A stretch of DNA of 64,000 nucleotides from Adineta steineri (GCA_905250115.1 CAJNOI010000074.1:278527-342526), one strand, 5' to 3'; counted from the stretch's first letter, positions 1 through 12,741 are shown. Numbers and translations are program-made. The notes: generated by a model not told the origin, from the sequence alone.

Positions 1-2480
1 AATAATATTAATGATAATGTTACTGCAAAAAGCATACGCGTTACTTGAGCACTTGTACGTCGTTTAGATGCTAGACTTGTATCATTTGTAAGTGGAGCAG
101 CTAATGAAGTTTGATTAGGATATGGTGATGGTGAACGTTTTGATTTTGTTATATCCAATTCCGATCTATTTATATCTGATTTTCCTTTTTTTGAAGGCCA
201 ATTAAATGTATTACGAGAAACATAATGTAAAGTAACAGCAATAATAATATTAGCAGCTGTAGTTAAAGCTAAAACCAAAAAGAAAATGATTAACTTCGTT
301 AGTTTATCTATTATATTGAACATTGACACATTTATGTATAATTAACACGAATGAAACGGAAATGAATATTATTCAAATTTTGAAAAAAATATATCTAAAA
401 ACTGTTCATTAAAATCTTATCATAGACATATGTTGTACAGACTATACTTATCCGATTGGTGGTACAGAGAAACTATCGATATAAGTTTTCTTTAAGAAAA
501 TATTTTAAGGCACAACTGTCGAGGAAGTTCAGACGTTTACTACAATAATAATATGGTCAATAAAACTTAGACTAGCTGTTTCTTAAACAACCCATTCATT
601 ATCCTGAGATTTATGTCATACATCCTACATAATTTTCAAGCAATCTTGAGAATAAGTTTATAATAATCTAGTTGTAAATCGCTATTACTTTTCATATGAA
701 CCTGCCAATTTCAAAACTTTGAAGCCCACCAGCTCTACAATAACTATTATAAAGCATCCTAATAATTAAGACATTCGAGAATGTGAAAGAAATCTAACAA
801 CAATTTTATGCACTCTAGAATCTTCTTTAATTAATATATATATTAGTTAAAAATCAGACTTGTTTATCATAAACTTGACCAAAATTATTAACAAAAAAAA
901 TCGGGTCACTGATTCGGATTTAATAACTAATGTTTTCAGAATTTCTACATGGTCGATCAGTTAGCGTAGGTTGGCATTGCTATATTATAATTGATTATTT
1001 ATAGATTTACAGTAGCTGATAGGTATTCTTAAATAGCACTGAAGTAGAAATGGACCTAGATTTATATCAGTTTTGACCTTTTTTTTATTTATGCGGATAT
1101 TTTTATTGTGAATAAGAATATACTGAATTTCAAAAATGAACTATATGAACCAATGACAGGTTACTAATGTTAATAAATAATGATTAAAAAAATGCTTTTT
1201 AATTATAAAAGTCAACAATAAACGACTGACGACACTTTGTCGCTCTATTAAATTTGATTGATTATTATTCAATGAGAATTATTTTAAAAAATGACAGGAC
1301 AAATTCTATTCAATAAATGAATATACGAACCAATGAAATTATTACCTAGAAAATTCTATTGAGCATTCTTTTTTTTAAATATAGAACGTCATTATGAATA
1401 GGAAAAGAAAAAAAAATATAAAAGACTAGTTTTTTGACAGTATAACATGCTTGTATATTAATTAAAATCGATGATGTTAAATGTTCTGTATACTAATTAA
1501 CATTTGACGTACATCAAAGAATAAAAAAGAATAAAGTCTACTCCTACATGAATGATGTATCATAACTAAATCAACTTTTGATTATATAATTCATACTTTT
1601 CTTTATAGATTCAACTTATTATTCTATACTCGTTCGAATTACACTAATTGTCTACAAAAAGAAATTGTTTAATCTGCACTTTTGATAATTTTTATACTTT
1701 TTTAATTCTACTATCTTGATCAAAAACATTTGTCCGGAAAGAATGCATAAATTTTTGTAGATAGTTTAGTCTATAAATACTTACTCATTGGCAAAATTGA
1801 AGCTGTAATACTGTCAAATATTAAAGGATTTTTATCTTGATTTAATCCACAAAATAATTTATTGTGTCGTGTTCGTCCTTGTTCAGCAAATGAAATAAAC
1901 GATAGATTAGCAAGTAAAAGTATAAGACTTGTAAGATAACATATATAAGATACTCTTTTTTGTGTTAACCATATACTGGATTTAAGTGGATAACTAACAG
2001 CAATAGCTTTATCTCTACAAAAAAATAATATATATATATATATATATGTCCTTGATTCCTTTTAACTTCTTTAATTACTTACACACTCATTAAAACAATA
2101 GTCCACATGGTAATTGAAATACTAGCACCCATACATACATACAATCCTTTACAAAGAGGAGTAGTCATTATAAACATGTCGTTTTCTCTAATACTTGATT
2201 GATAATTGAGTTCCACTCGAACATATTTCAATGTAATAGCTAAAATATCAAAGATTGCAAGAAAACGTAAGAAAAATATTGTTGTAGATTTATTTGATAA
2301 TCTTGGTCGCGATAGAACAATAACACACAATGTATTTAAGAAAATACCAGGACCAATAAGTATACGTAAATAATTTGAATTTAAAAATTTAAAAAATAAA
2401 TAATCTGATGAATACACACGCTCCTGTAATGAACAGTTTGCTTTTGTTGTTAATAATGAACTATTGTGTGTGATATTCAT
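1..2480 (-). CDS. Rhodopsin-like GPCR, partial (3' end beyond window)
   Basis: Three exons with matching phases: 2083-2480, 1785-2014 and <1-268, separated by introns of 68 and 1,516 bp. The N-terminus carries N-glycosylation sequons (NIT, NSS), then TM1 (ILIGPGIFLNTLCVIVL), TM2, a TM3 Cys (TTPLCKGLYVC), a DKAIAVSYP motif in place of DRYxAxxxP, TM4, a Cys in ECL2, TM5 across the second junction, a long Ser-rich ICL3 and the start of TM6 (RMLFAVTLSLIL). This is a class A receptor layout; the ligand cannot be inferred, although the TM3 end resembles invertebrate peptide receptors. The start at 2480 was chosen because it puts the sequons at the N-terminus; an in-frame ATG ten codons upstream (2510) is an alternative. 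TM6 end, TM7 and the tail lie outside the window. Confidence 0.8.
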
Positions 2481-2510
2481 ATGTTTAAATTGAATACAAA
2501 TTTGTATCAA

Positions 2511-5428
2511 AGATTAAGTATGACGCTTATCTATTCAATTCATATATATATAAAATAGAAACAACATAATATGAGAAAAAAAAAACAAAATGAACATATA
2601 ATCATGATAATTATAAAATTAAGTCTTCTTTGTGCATGCCAGATGTCTACATTAATGAAGTAATTACAACAAGTGCCGTCATATTCGCTTGGTTTATGAT
2701 TTATAGGAAACTTTCTGTAATTAAATTTATTTTTAGTTTCAACAATAATTATGACAGCTAAAAAACTGAATAGACATAGACGATGAAGTATCTCTTTTGA
2801 TATAACGATTGTTGTCAACAGATAAAAAAAACATGGTAATAACATCGCTCTTAGGTGTTATTTGAGACAGTTACCTTTAAGAAATTCTTCTGAATACATC
2901 GACAGCTATTGTCGATAGCAAGTTTTATAATATTTATTTCACACACATCAATGATGTCTACAAAAAACCATTAACTTAATAGTTACTTAGTTAGAGTACA
3001 ATTCGTGAATATATAATTATCGAGAAATAGTTTAGATATCTCATATATCATGTATATGAATGAGAAAAAAAGAATTACGCTTTTATATGTAAATAAGAAT
3101 ATAACAATATTTTGATACGAAAATAAGTGTTATATATAAAAGGAATGGAAGATACTTTTCACTAGTTTAATATAAAAACTTACCTAGAGAATTCAAATAT
3201 CTTATAAGTGTAGAGTCAATTTAGTGCTATATGTATATATGTTTACTTCTATTTTGGTTATTCGATACTAATTTATTGAAAATCTCATCAAGTATTCTCT
3301 TCTAAAGCTCGTATATAACACTCTATTATTATAGAAATAAGAAATTCTATTCATCAATAGAGATTATGACAGAGTTTCTCAAGAGAAAAAAAACAGAAAC
3401 ATTGAGAATTATGTATGTCAGGCATCATCTTTTTATCATTCCTATCTTTTCCTCTATCTGTGAGACAAACAAAAAACAAGAAAATGTGAAGAGAAAAACT
3501 ATATCTTCTTATAATGAAAGAATAAAACATATTGTTAATAGAACGTTCATGTTATTGTTTCGATATATACCTAGAATCTTTTAAGACGGCACGAGCCATT
3601 TTATTTACAAAAGAAAACTCGGTAAATGCTTTAATAATAATTAGATGAAATTCAATCAATGGTAGCAAAGGTGTTACATATATAATGACATACTGATATA
3701 ACACCTATTTAGATTAATTTTTTTCTCTAAAATAAACACTGACTTCAACAGACAATCTAATTCATTGTGATTAGAAAGATGATCCGAATGACAGAAAAAA
3801 AATATATACACTTCAGTGGTATTATTTGTTATATATATTCTGTAAATTAATCATACGTAAATGTCATTATGACTATATTTTCTCGAAACAAATTTTTGAC
3901 AAGGAATAAACTTATGCGAAAATTACCATTTATGAATATGAGATAAATTCAAATAGAATATACTTCTTTGTTTAGATAATAATAGTAAATATCGGATGTT
4001 TTCTCGTATTTCAGAATAGTTTATTTTTATGGGAAAACCTTTTTTGTATTCTATCACAGTACATGTAAGACAAAAATCCTAATTTAATATTCTATTTCGA
4101 TTAAAAATACCTATTGAAGAAGGAAATAACACAAGATCATGTGTTAAAAATAGACAAACGCTTAATGATACAAATTTTATCATGAACACACTTTCTTTGA
4201 AGGTATTAATCAAAGAAATTATTTTAAAATGTGTTAGATTCCTCTTTCCGTAAGATATCAGCACGTAATTTTTCTTTAATATATTATAAAATTCATTCAA
4301 AAAGAAAACTAGTATTTGCTACATATTTTTTTTTAAATAGTGACATTAATCATTTAATTAATAATATAGTCTTGGCATGTAAGATGACTAAGCGGTTCAA
4401 CTCATTTTCTGATTCATTTCAGAAATAAACGGAAAGTACAAATCTATAAATTATTACTACACAAAAAAATGAAATACAAAGCATTACACAACGTCCTATC
4501 ATAAATCATAGAAATTCAATTGTAAACTTATACAAAACTATAGTAATCCCTTCTTTAAACATAAATTATTTGTGACACGGCTATATTTGGAGTTGCGTGT
4601 TTTCTTATCGTAACCTAGTCAAATTTCTACGCTTTGTGTATTATTCAATTATCGGGCATATATGTAAATTATTGACATGCTAAAATAATAATATATAAAT
4701 CATATTATACTGAACGAAAGAATTAGATTGTATTGACCTCTATTTCTATTGTAGATTTAATGAAATAATCACTTCAGTTAATACAAGTATACTTCTATGT
4801 ATATATACACTGTGGGTGAATTCTTATACTAATTTAACTATTTTGATTATTCATACTGACATCCTTTAGAAAATTAAAGAAAACATAGTGTAAAACAAAA
4901 GAAAAGGAAATGAGAGAATGACAAGTAATAATTTCTACCGAAAGTTTCGATTATATGCCTACCTGCACATATATTTAATTTGAATGACATGCAAACGAAG
5001 AAACAACATCAGTATTATCATCGGCTTCTTATTAGAGTGAAATCATACATAATTCTATAAATATTTTTCTATATAGCAATAGGACATAGTTCTGATAGTA
5101 ATATGATATTGTTTATTTAAATCAAATATTTCTATCCTCCTACATGAAACTTACATATGCATATCCATCGATCACAACATATTCAAACTGAGAAAAAATA
5201 TGACGAGACGACTGAAGTCAAGCAGTTACACTAATGAAGTGATGAATTTTTTTTTCTCATTCCCTTGCATTGGCGTATAAATATTACATGAAGAATAACT
5301 AGCCGTATGGTTCAGTGACTGACATGAGAAGAAGTTTATTAAGGATAAAAATAGTGAATCTAATAATATTAGGACGGAAATATAATTGTTATCGAAAGCT
5401 ATAATAAGAGATTATATATTTGTTTGAT
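2511..5428. other. Intergenic region, no supported gene
   Basis: About 2.9 kb of very AT-rich DNA between the start of the GPCR and the stop of the dehydrogenase. Short ORFs exist (for example 2540-2845 - and 3366-3584 +) but they are low-complexity Ile/Lys/Phe-rich translations with no splice or domain support. No repeat or RNA gene was recognised. Confidence 0.6.
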
Positions 5429-6538
5429 TTATTGTGCAGACCAACCACCATCAACAGGAATTGCTGTACCAGTTCTAAATAAAAAAAAATTGTAATTATA
5501 TAAATCAAAAAAAAACATAGATAAATAACTACTAGCACAATCTTTATTAAATCAAAATTTGATTCATAATCAATAGCAATAGATATCTAATGAACTAAAT
5601 GAAATCATTGTGTTTTTTACTTATCTACAAACGTCGTATATTTTTTTTTCAGTAATTCATATAAATTTCTAATGAAATCATCTATTAAAAAGTCATCTCA
5701 TATTCAAGATTGTTTTGGTTGGTATTCTAAAATAAACTTACAATGTAGCACTATTTTCATCAGCAAGTAAAACAGCAAGATTTCCAATAAGTTCCACCGG
5801 AACAAACTTTTTTACGGAGTGTTTCTGAAGAAATACACGTGGGATTACTTCCGCTTCTAAAATATTTATAAAAAGAATTATTTATAAAATAATATTTGAA
5901 AAAATTAATCTACCAGAAATATCGTGTGACTTTGCCTGATCACGTATTTGTGCATCGACAAGTGGTGTTCGAACATAACCAGGACAAATTGCGTTACAGT
6001 TAATATTAAATGGGGCTCCTTCTAGAGCTGTTACTTTTGTTAATCCCAATAAACCATGTTTAGCAGCAACATAAGCCGATTTATATTCACTAGCAAATAA
6101 TCCATGTGCGGATGCAACGTTGATTATCCGACCGAATTTTTTTTCTTTCATTGGTTTCATCAAAGCTTTTGTTAAAATAAATGCTGATGTCAAGTTGATA
6201 CGAAGAACATCATCCCATTTATTATCCGGAAAATTTTCAATTGGTGAAACATGTTGAATGCCACAATTATTTATAAGAACATCTACAATAAGAAGTAAAC
6301 TTGAAATATTAAAAATAGAATGTAGAACATACCGATATGTTTGAATCGTGCTATACCTTCATCTATCATTGCTCGTAATTGATCGGAATGTAATGCATTT
6401 GCTGGTGAATAAAGGTGACCAACGTTGAACTCTTTTGCTGTATCAGCTGCAATGTCACTACCATTCTTTTCTAATCCATTGAAAATAACATTATATTTAG
6501 CTTTTGCAAATACACGAGCAATGCCAAGACCGATACCG
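5429..6538 (-). CDS. 3-hydroxybutyrate dehydrogenase, bacterial-type SDR (5' exon missing)
   Basis: Short-chain dehydrogenase predicted to interconvert (R)-3-hydroxybutyrate and acetoacetate with NAD. Exons 6333-6538, 5914-6282, 5742-5856 and 5429-5474 join in phase to give 244 residues. Visible motifs are SGIGLGIA (end of the TGxxxGxG Rossmann loop), NNCG (NNAG equivalent), the catalytic Ser/Tyr/Lys in NVASAHG and SAYVAAKHG, NAICPGYVRTPLV, and the C-terminal VDGGWSAQ stop. From memory these blocks look closer to bacterial BdhA than to animal BDH1 or BDH2. The first codons (start through TGST) are absent: sequence upstream runs into a 10-N gap at 6670. Four small introns show the gene is fully eukaryotic in structure, so if it was transferred the transfer is old. 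Confidence 0.85.
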
Positions 6539-6669
6539 CTAAATAAAACAAGTTGATATAGATAACGTTATAGTAAATCATACGCGCATTGAGCAAAAGC
6601 AAATCGTAACAGAACTGATTAGTACGATAAAAGTCTCTTCACTTAAAAATAATAATAGATGCACGAGAA

Positions 6670-6679
6670 NNNNNNNNNN
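6670..6679. other. Assembly gap (10 N)
   Basis: Ten Ns. The genes on both sides lose exons here: the dehydrogenase lacks its first exon and phosphatidylserine decarboxylase its last exons. More sequence than ten bases is probably missing, so the adjacency of the two genes is not certain. Confidence 0.95.
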
Positions 6680-6743
6680 TTTTTTGGAAAAGAGAAAAAG
6701 TAATAATATAATAGCAAATCAGTAGTTTGATATAAATATGTAC

Positions 6744-7353
6744 CTGTTATATGTCGACGTTCACTTATTTTCCATTTTGCTGGACTATGAAAATGATGAT
6801 AATTTCCTGGATTCAAATAAATACAAGCATAAAAAAGTGATGATTCACTTTGTTTGCTTTGTAAACGTTCTATTTCACTTTGATCAAATTGAAACAAATC
6901 TTTTATTGTATATGGAATACCTTTCACAACTATATTCAGTTGTTCAACAGATGTTACCAAACCATTGGCAAGTACTTCACCATCACATGGTGATACAATT
7001 GCACTTTCTTTATCAATTGGACGAACACCTTCTTTTAGATTTCTTCGAAAAAATTCACCAAAATTTGCATAATAACCAAGATTATCAGGACCATGTTCAC
7101 ATTCATTAATATCACCATCAAACATTCGACAAAAATATTTATAGAATGGACTTCGTAGTGAGCGAGGATAAATATTCACAGAAAAAAGACTTGACCAAAA
7201 TCGAGATGTTTCACGCATTGGTAACGAACGATACCATGCTTCATTTGATGTACATAATGATTCACGTTGAATATGGATAGAACGAACATAATGATATGAA
7301 GTTAAAGCTGAAAAAGTTGTGAGACAAAAACATCGAGCAAAAGGGATATTCAT
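6744..7353 (-). CDS. Phosphatidylserine decarboxylase (PISD-like), 3' exons missing
   Basis: Predicted mitochondrial inner-membrane enzyme converting phosphatidylserine to phosphatidylethanolamine. One exon of 610 nt encodes about 203 residues ending at a GT donor (6743-6742). Diagnostic blocks are NFGEFFRRNLKEGVRPID, IVSPCDGEVLANG, the internal VKGIPYTIKDL and YLNPGNYHHFHSPAKWKISERRHITG, which match the PSD family in order. The rest of the beta chain, and the (L/V)GST autocatalytic site that creates the pyruvoyl group, would lie in exons lost in the gap at 6670. The start ATG overlaps the stop of the upstream SMIM13-like ORF in the same exon (ATGA), so both products probably come from one transcript. 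The N-terminal 30 residues have basic residues and no acidic ones in the first 25, consistent with a mitochondrial presequence. Confidence 0.9.
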
Positions 7354-7643
7354 TCACGACGAATATGTTGACGACGTGGTACTTGTTGTTGTTGTTGTTG
7401 TCTCGATGTTGATGTTGATGATTGTGGTTGATCGTTATTATTTAGTTGAAATAAAGCACGAATCACACCGAAACGAATCAAAACAAATTTCCACAATAAA
7501 TACCAAGCTACACAAAATCAAATAGAGACATATATATTTCAAATGTTCTTACATAGTCCAATAATAGCTAAAGCAACAATAATAGAAACAACAGATGATA
7601 TAATTAATGCAGACCAATAACGTATTGAGTTAGTTTCAGTCAT
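7350..7643 (-). CDS. Small integral membrane protein, SMIM13-like
   Basis: Two exons, 7553-7643 and 7350-7507, join in phase (intron 45 bp) to give 82 residues. A single N-terminal membrane segment (ALIISSVVSIIVALAIIGL) is followed by SWYLLWKFVLIRF, which lines up with the GWYFVWHLFLSKF block I recall from SMIM13. The C-terminal half is polar, with a run of six Gln (CAA repeats) and an Arg-rich tail. The function of the family is unknown. Its TGA stop (7352-7350) overlaps the ATG of the phosphatidylserine decarboxylase ORF (7353-7351). The gene is too short to stand out without splicing. The homology rests on one block and should be tested by profile search. Confidence 0.65.
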
Positions 7644-7826
7644 AGTTTAAACATAATGATAATCTAGAAAGTATGAAGATTATGTTGTTGGTTTTTCTTG
7701 TTTATTCACATTTCGTGATTGATATAAAATAAAGAAACAAAAAGAAAAACTGAAAAAGTTCGAAATAGATTTTTTGTTTTTTAATTGGAAAAGTAGAATA
7801 ATTGTGAACTAATTTGTATATTTCAT

Positions 7827-8950
7827 TTAAAAGTTCATTGTTTTTTCTTCACGATATTGATACATATAATCATTAGTATCTTTTTCTTCAATTTTTTCCC
7901 AACCAGTTTCTTTCATATGATAAACTAAATGAATGAATGAATGAATGAAAATACGAATATGAATGAAATAGTTTTCTTTTACTTCGAACAATGTTTCCTG
8001 AAGCACTATCACGATGAGCAGCATGGACAATAGCTCGACGAGCAAGATCAATTGCATCATTAGTACTCATATCATACCTGAAAAAATTGTAAATTCTTAA
8101 ATGATGATTTGTGAAAAGTTTATTTTATTTACTTATAACCAGCATCAAGAATACTATATGCATAGATTGAACCACTACCAACTGAGAACATATTATCAGT
8201 GATGCGTTCACCATCATCTGATACCATATATAATCCAGGACCCTAATAAATACAAAATAATAAACAAAGAAACGAGAAACTTCAACATACTCGTTTATCC
8301 CAACCAACAATCATTGTACCCATTGATAAACCCATATTACGATATTCAAAGATCATATTTACTAAAATTTTTGATGCAGCTGCTACTGAAATCTTTTCTT
8401 TATTTCGTAATTCATAAATACGACAATGTCGAGCAAGTACTCGTTCCCAAAAAGCACAATCAGCAGCACCACCAGCCATTGTACCCAATAAATATGGATT
8501 AATTTCAATAACTTTTTTTACTTCTCCCGAAGCTATAAAAATCAATAGAAACAAAACTCTAATAAGACATTTCTCTTAATAAAACAAACCAATAAAACCG
8601 CCAGCTGTTGCACGACTGTCCACAGCAACTATAACACCGTTACGAAATTTAAATGCTAATGTTGTTGTACCTTTAAGAAATTGTATTTTAACTCTATCAA
8701 CACTTTCATTAACCATTTTTAAATATTTTGCAGGCTTAAAAATACAAAAAAAAGATATTTGAACTATTTAAACATGATAGAAAATGATAAATTTTACATC
8801 AGCATAAGGTGGCAACGTTATAAATTGTGCAATATTTTCTATATTTAATTTCGGACAAAATTCATCAATATTCGTATCTGTTTTTTCACATTGAAGCGAT
8901 CGATTAAATACATCATTTGATTTAAAACCAAGTACACTAGCTAAAGCCAT
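7827..8950 (-). CDS. PSMB5: 20S proteasome subunit beta type-5
   Basis: Catalytic beta5 subunit of the 20S core, responsible for chymotrypsin-like cleavage. Six exons (8798-8950, 8590-8734, 8291-8532, 8133-8242, 7983-8077, 7827-7924) join to 280 residues. A propeptide of about 80 residues precedes LKG|TTTLAF, where the Thr after Gly is the catalytic Thr1 exposed by autocleavage. [60 protein letters not shown] and [10 protein letters not shown] are all beta5 signatures; the Asp, Lys and Ser residues that support Thr1 are in place. The length is normal. It is transcribed away from the SECISBP2 gene across 325 bp. The last intron contains a tandem GAAT repeat. Confidence 0.97.
7928..7948. repeat. 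Tetranucleotide microsatellite (AATG)n
   Basis: About five tandem copies of a four-base unit inside the last intron (7925-7982) of the proteasome beta5 gene, immediately next to the splice acceptor. Confidence 0.85.
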
Positions 8951-9275
8951 ATTTGTTTATAATGATAAAATGAATTTCTATACTTATGCTACTTATCACA
9001 TGAAATATGATTGATGGAATGATTTCAACCAATACTAATTGTCACTACAATCGATGTAATACGAAACTTATTAAAATAATTTATTTCATATTAAAAAAAT
9101 GAATTTATCTTTTTTTACGAATATCTATTTAAATATTTTTCTAATCTATCATCTTGTCATCTAGTCCATACAATACCCATTCGATTTTTTATTTCCTCCA
9201 TTAAACTCAAAGTAAAAGAAATCTTTTTTTCGTCTTCTTGCTTGATGATTTAATTTATTCATAAGAGAATACATA
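8951..9275. promoter_or_regulatory. Shared divergent promoter region, proteasome beta5 / SECISBP2
   Basis: 325 bp between two outward-facing start codons, so both core promoters and 5'UTRs must fit here unless one transcript starts inside the other gene. The sequence is AT-rich, with T-runs on the SECISBP2 side. No factor-binding motif can be assigned by eye. Confidence 0.5.
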
Positions 9276-11517
9276 ATGACAACATCTCAACCATCGGATC
9301 TTTCACCAGAAGCTAAAGAATTTATTCCATTAATACAAATTCCTCCTTCAACAGGTATTCCATTATATATTGATGATAAATCTATTGCAACAGTTTATTC
9401 ATCCGATCAACAACAACAACAACAACAGCAGACATTATTTTATCCATTAATGAAATTTCCTGAAGTTGAATTTCATGTACAAACACCACAACAATTTCAT
9501 ATTGATTCAAATAATCAATCTCATCGATCAACAAATGGAAATAATTCTCAAATTGTACTAGTACCAACAAATGGATGTTATCCAAATCCACAAATATTTT
9601 ATTCAACAAATAATCAATCATCAACATTTTATCCAATTGGTTGTACAGAACCACTACCACCATCATCAATGAATTATTCACATCAACAACCAAAAATGAA
9701 TTCAATCTCATCATTTCATCATCAACAACAACGTGGTGTTAATCATTCATCATCATATCGTTCTGATAATCAGAGAAATTCCTATTATGATCAACAAGAA
9801 TCAAGTGCATTTAATAATCGTCGAAATTTTAATTCAATAAATAGTAAACGAAGAACAAGAGGTGGTAATCCACGTTCAATACAGCAACATGATGAACAAA
9901 AACAAGTTAATTTAAATTATCCAAATAATGAAAATAATCATCATCATATTCATGAAATGCCATTTAAACTACGACAAGAAGATTTTCCAAGTCTTCCAAT
10001 TACTAATCAACAATCTGAAATAACTCCATTACAATCAATAAATACACAGTTAGTATTAAGAGAAAAATAATCGAAATAAAAGATCATTAAATAAAACTAA
10101 GATTTTACCGCGATGAATATATTTTGATATAAAAATTTCGGGACTTAGTCTCTATTCTCCAGTACTTTGTATCGAAGTTTAAATTGTAAGCAAACATTTT
10201 TTATTCTACACATCCGAATTTAATTGTACTAAGTGCTTCCATATAAAGAATCATTCTTTAAAATTAGACTGTCTCTTTATTTTAGATCAACACTTTCCTG
10301 GAATAAAGTTGTTTCTGCCTCACGTCCTCAATCCACATCTCCACATTCATCTCATGATCCATCACAATCTGATAAAAATCCTTCGGCAAATAAGAAGAAT
10401 GGACCGAATACTAAGAAATCTTCTACGCAAGCAAAAACTAAACCATTAAATAATAATAATAATAATTCTAAAATAATTGCTCAATCATTAAATAATAATA
10501 ATAATAATAATGTGAAGACAAATGAACTGCAAACGAAAAAAAATGATAAACCTATTCAAACAAAACAACAGAAGAAAAATTTAAAACAAAAAAAAAATGA
10601 AAAAATTGAAGAACCAACAATAGAACCAGTATCAATTTCGGAAACAATTCCATTTTCTCTTAATGATGACAATGCATTTCCAGTATTAGGACAAGATATA
10701 TCCATTCCAATAATAAAAAAATCTGAAAATAATTCTTCAATAAAAGATAATAGTAAGAAAAATTTTCATCTACATGCTTCTCTTTTTCTTAATTTCATCT
10801 CTTCTTAGCTTCCACTCCAGGGTTAATAACTAAATCAAAAATAAAAGCTAATCATAGTTATCAAATATGTTTACAAGATATGTTTAATGCTTTAAATACA
10901 TCTACACAAACAAAACAACAAAATTCTCATAATAAATCATCTAATATACCAATGAATATTGCTAATCCACTTGATTCAAATCCAGCACCAAAACGTGGAA
11001 AAGAACGCGAACAACCTAAACCACGTAAACCAACTAAACTTAAACGTATTATTAATAAAGAATTAGATGAAAATCAAAAACAACGACAACAATTGCTTAT
11101 TAAAGCTACAACAATCAAACAAAATGATGAAAATGATAATGCTAATGTTGCTGATACAGATGAGTAAGTTATTTGTTATGTACACATACAAAACAAAAAT
11201 ATACGTTTCCACTGTAAACTAGAAAATAAGTTATAGAGTTTTTTGCTGGGAAATAAATTTTAATTCATAGATTCTCGAAAATCAAGGATTTTATAAAAAC
11301 TCAAAAATCAACTAGTGAATCATAAAATTTAAAACCCGATTAAACATATCCAAGACTTTTCAAGAATTTAAAAAAAGTTCACAGTATATATTGTATTCGT
11401 TTTAGATACATCAATGATCCTTCTATTAGCCAGTTGCCTATTAATATGACTGAAGATACAAGTGCATCATGTACAGAAGAATCTAATAATGGAAGTGATG
11501 ATAATGATGACGAGGAC

Positions 11518-11550
<33 letters not shown>

Positions 11551-12741
11551 ATAATTGATCATGAACCTACAAGTCAATTACAAACACCCTATGCTCATCA
11601 AATTCCTCAATCAAATATAAAACAACAAATTCATGATGCTGGTTTTCGTGAATATTGTTCACAATTAATTGATCGTCAATTGGATGAATTATGTATACAG
11701 TTATTATTAACATTAAAACGTTTTCAAGATCGTAAAAAACAACAATTTCAATCAAATCCTGAACGTGCACGTCGTAAACGTCGTTTCGTTCATGGTATAC
11801 GTGAAGTAACTAAACATTTACGATTACAACGTTTAAAATGTGTTTTAATTGCACCTGATTGTCAATCCATTCAAAGTCAAGGTGGTCTTAATGATGCTAT
11901 TGAACAAATAATTAATCTATGTAAAGAACAAAATATTCCTTATATATTTACTCTTAATCGTCAAAAATTAGGTCGATGTTTAAATAAAATATCTCGTATA
12001 TCAACTATAGGAATATTTGATTATAGTGGTGCTGATACAATTTATAGACAAATTATTGAAATAACAAATGAAAATCAACGTGCATATAAACAAATTATTG
12101 ATAATTTAATAAATCATGATGATATAGCAGCAACAACAACACCATCACATGGTTTAAATAGTCGAGAATTTTATAAAATTCTTCATCGAACATTTCAACA
12201 ACAGAATCAACAACAACGTCATCATATTGTTAATACAATTCCAACTGAATCATTATCAAAAGTTTTACCTAAAGTTCCAGCACATTATGCACATTCAAGA
12301 CAAACATCTGATACATCAACTATTTATATTGATCAACAATTAATTAATTCAATTAAAAAACAACATACACGTGCATCAAGTGGAACATATGATATGGGTA
12401 AAAATTCTACAACAGCAACAACAAATAAAAAACATCAACGAACTTTATCAGATGGTGCTGCAACTATTGATGATACATCTATAACAACAACAACAAAACA
12501 TCATTCAAAAACACATTCACGTACACCATCAGGTTGTAGTGCAATAAGTCAAATAGAACAACAAGATTATTTTGAACAATCAAAAAATATTTTAATTAAT
12601 AATAATAATAATAATAATAATAATGATGAAATATTTACAGATAATGATGAAACTCGTCTAAAATCAATTAATGAAGATACAGAAGAAAATTCAGCAAATA
12701 TTAAAAGAAAAAATGTCGAAAAATGGATTAATGATAATTGA
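9276..12741 (+). CDS. SECISBP2: SECIS-binding protein 2 (SECISBP2/SECISBP2L-like)
   Basis: Binds the SECIS element in selenoprotein mRNA 3'UTRs and recruits the Sec-tRNA elongation factor, allowing UGA to be read as selenocysteine. Four exons (9276-10048, 10286-10752, 10809-11163, 11406-12741) join in phase to 976 residues. The N-terminal half is Gln/Asn-rich and disordered (poly-Gln near residue 45) with a DFPSLP motif; PKRGKEREQPKPRKPTKLKR matches the conserved Sec-incorporation domain; a poly-Asp tract follows. The RNA-binding L7Ae-type domain runs from FREYCSQLIDRQLDEL through RFQDRKKQQ, HLRLQRLKCVLIAPDC, GGLNDAIEQI, IPYIFTLNRQKLGRCLNK and GIFDYSGAD. Its presence implies that the organism makes selenoproteins. 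The C-terminal 200 residues are Thr/His/Asn-rich and not conserved. Confidence 0.93.

Noticed and set aside
2540-2845. 101-codon minus-strand ORF upstream of the first GPCR
   Set aside because: Very Ile/Phe-rich, no domain, no splice partner; hydrophobic translations of this sort arise by chance in AT-rich DNA.
6738-7109. Plus-strand 123-codon ORF
   Set aside because: Exact antisense shadow of the phosphatidylserine decarboxylase exon.
10049-10070. Ending SECISBP2 at the TAA at 10070
   Set aside because: Splicing at 10048 to 10286 restores a frame that continues into the conserved Sec-incorporation and L7Ae domains.
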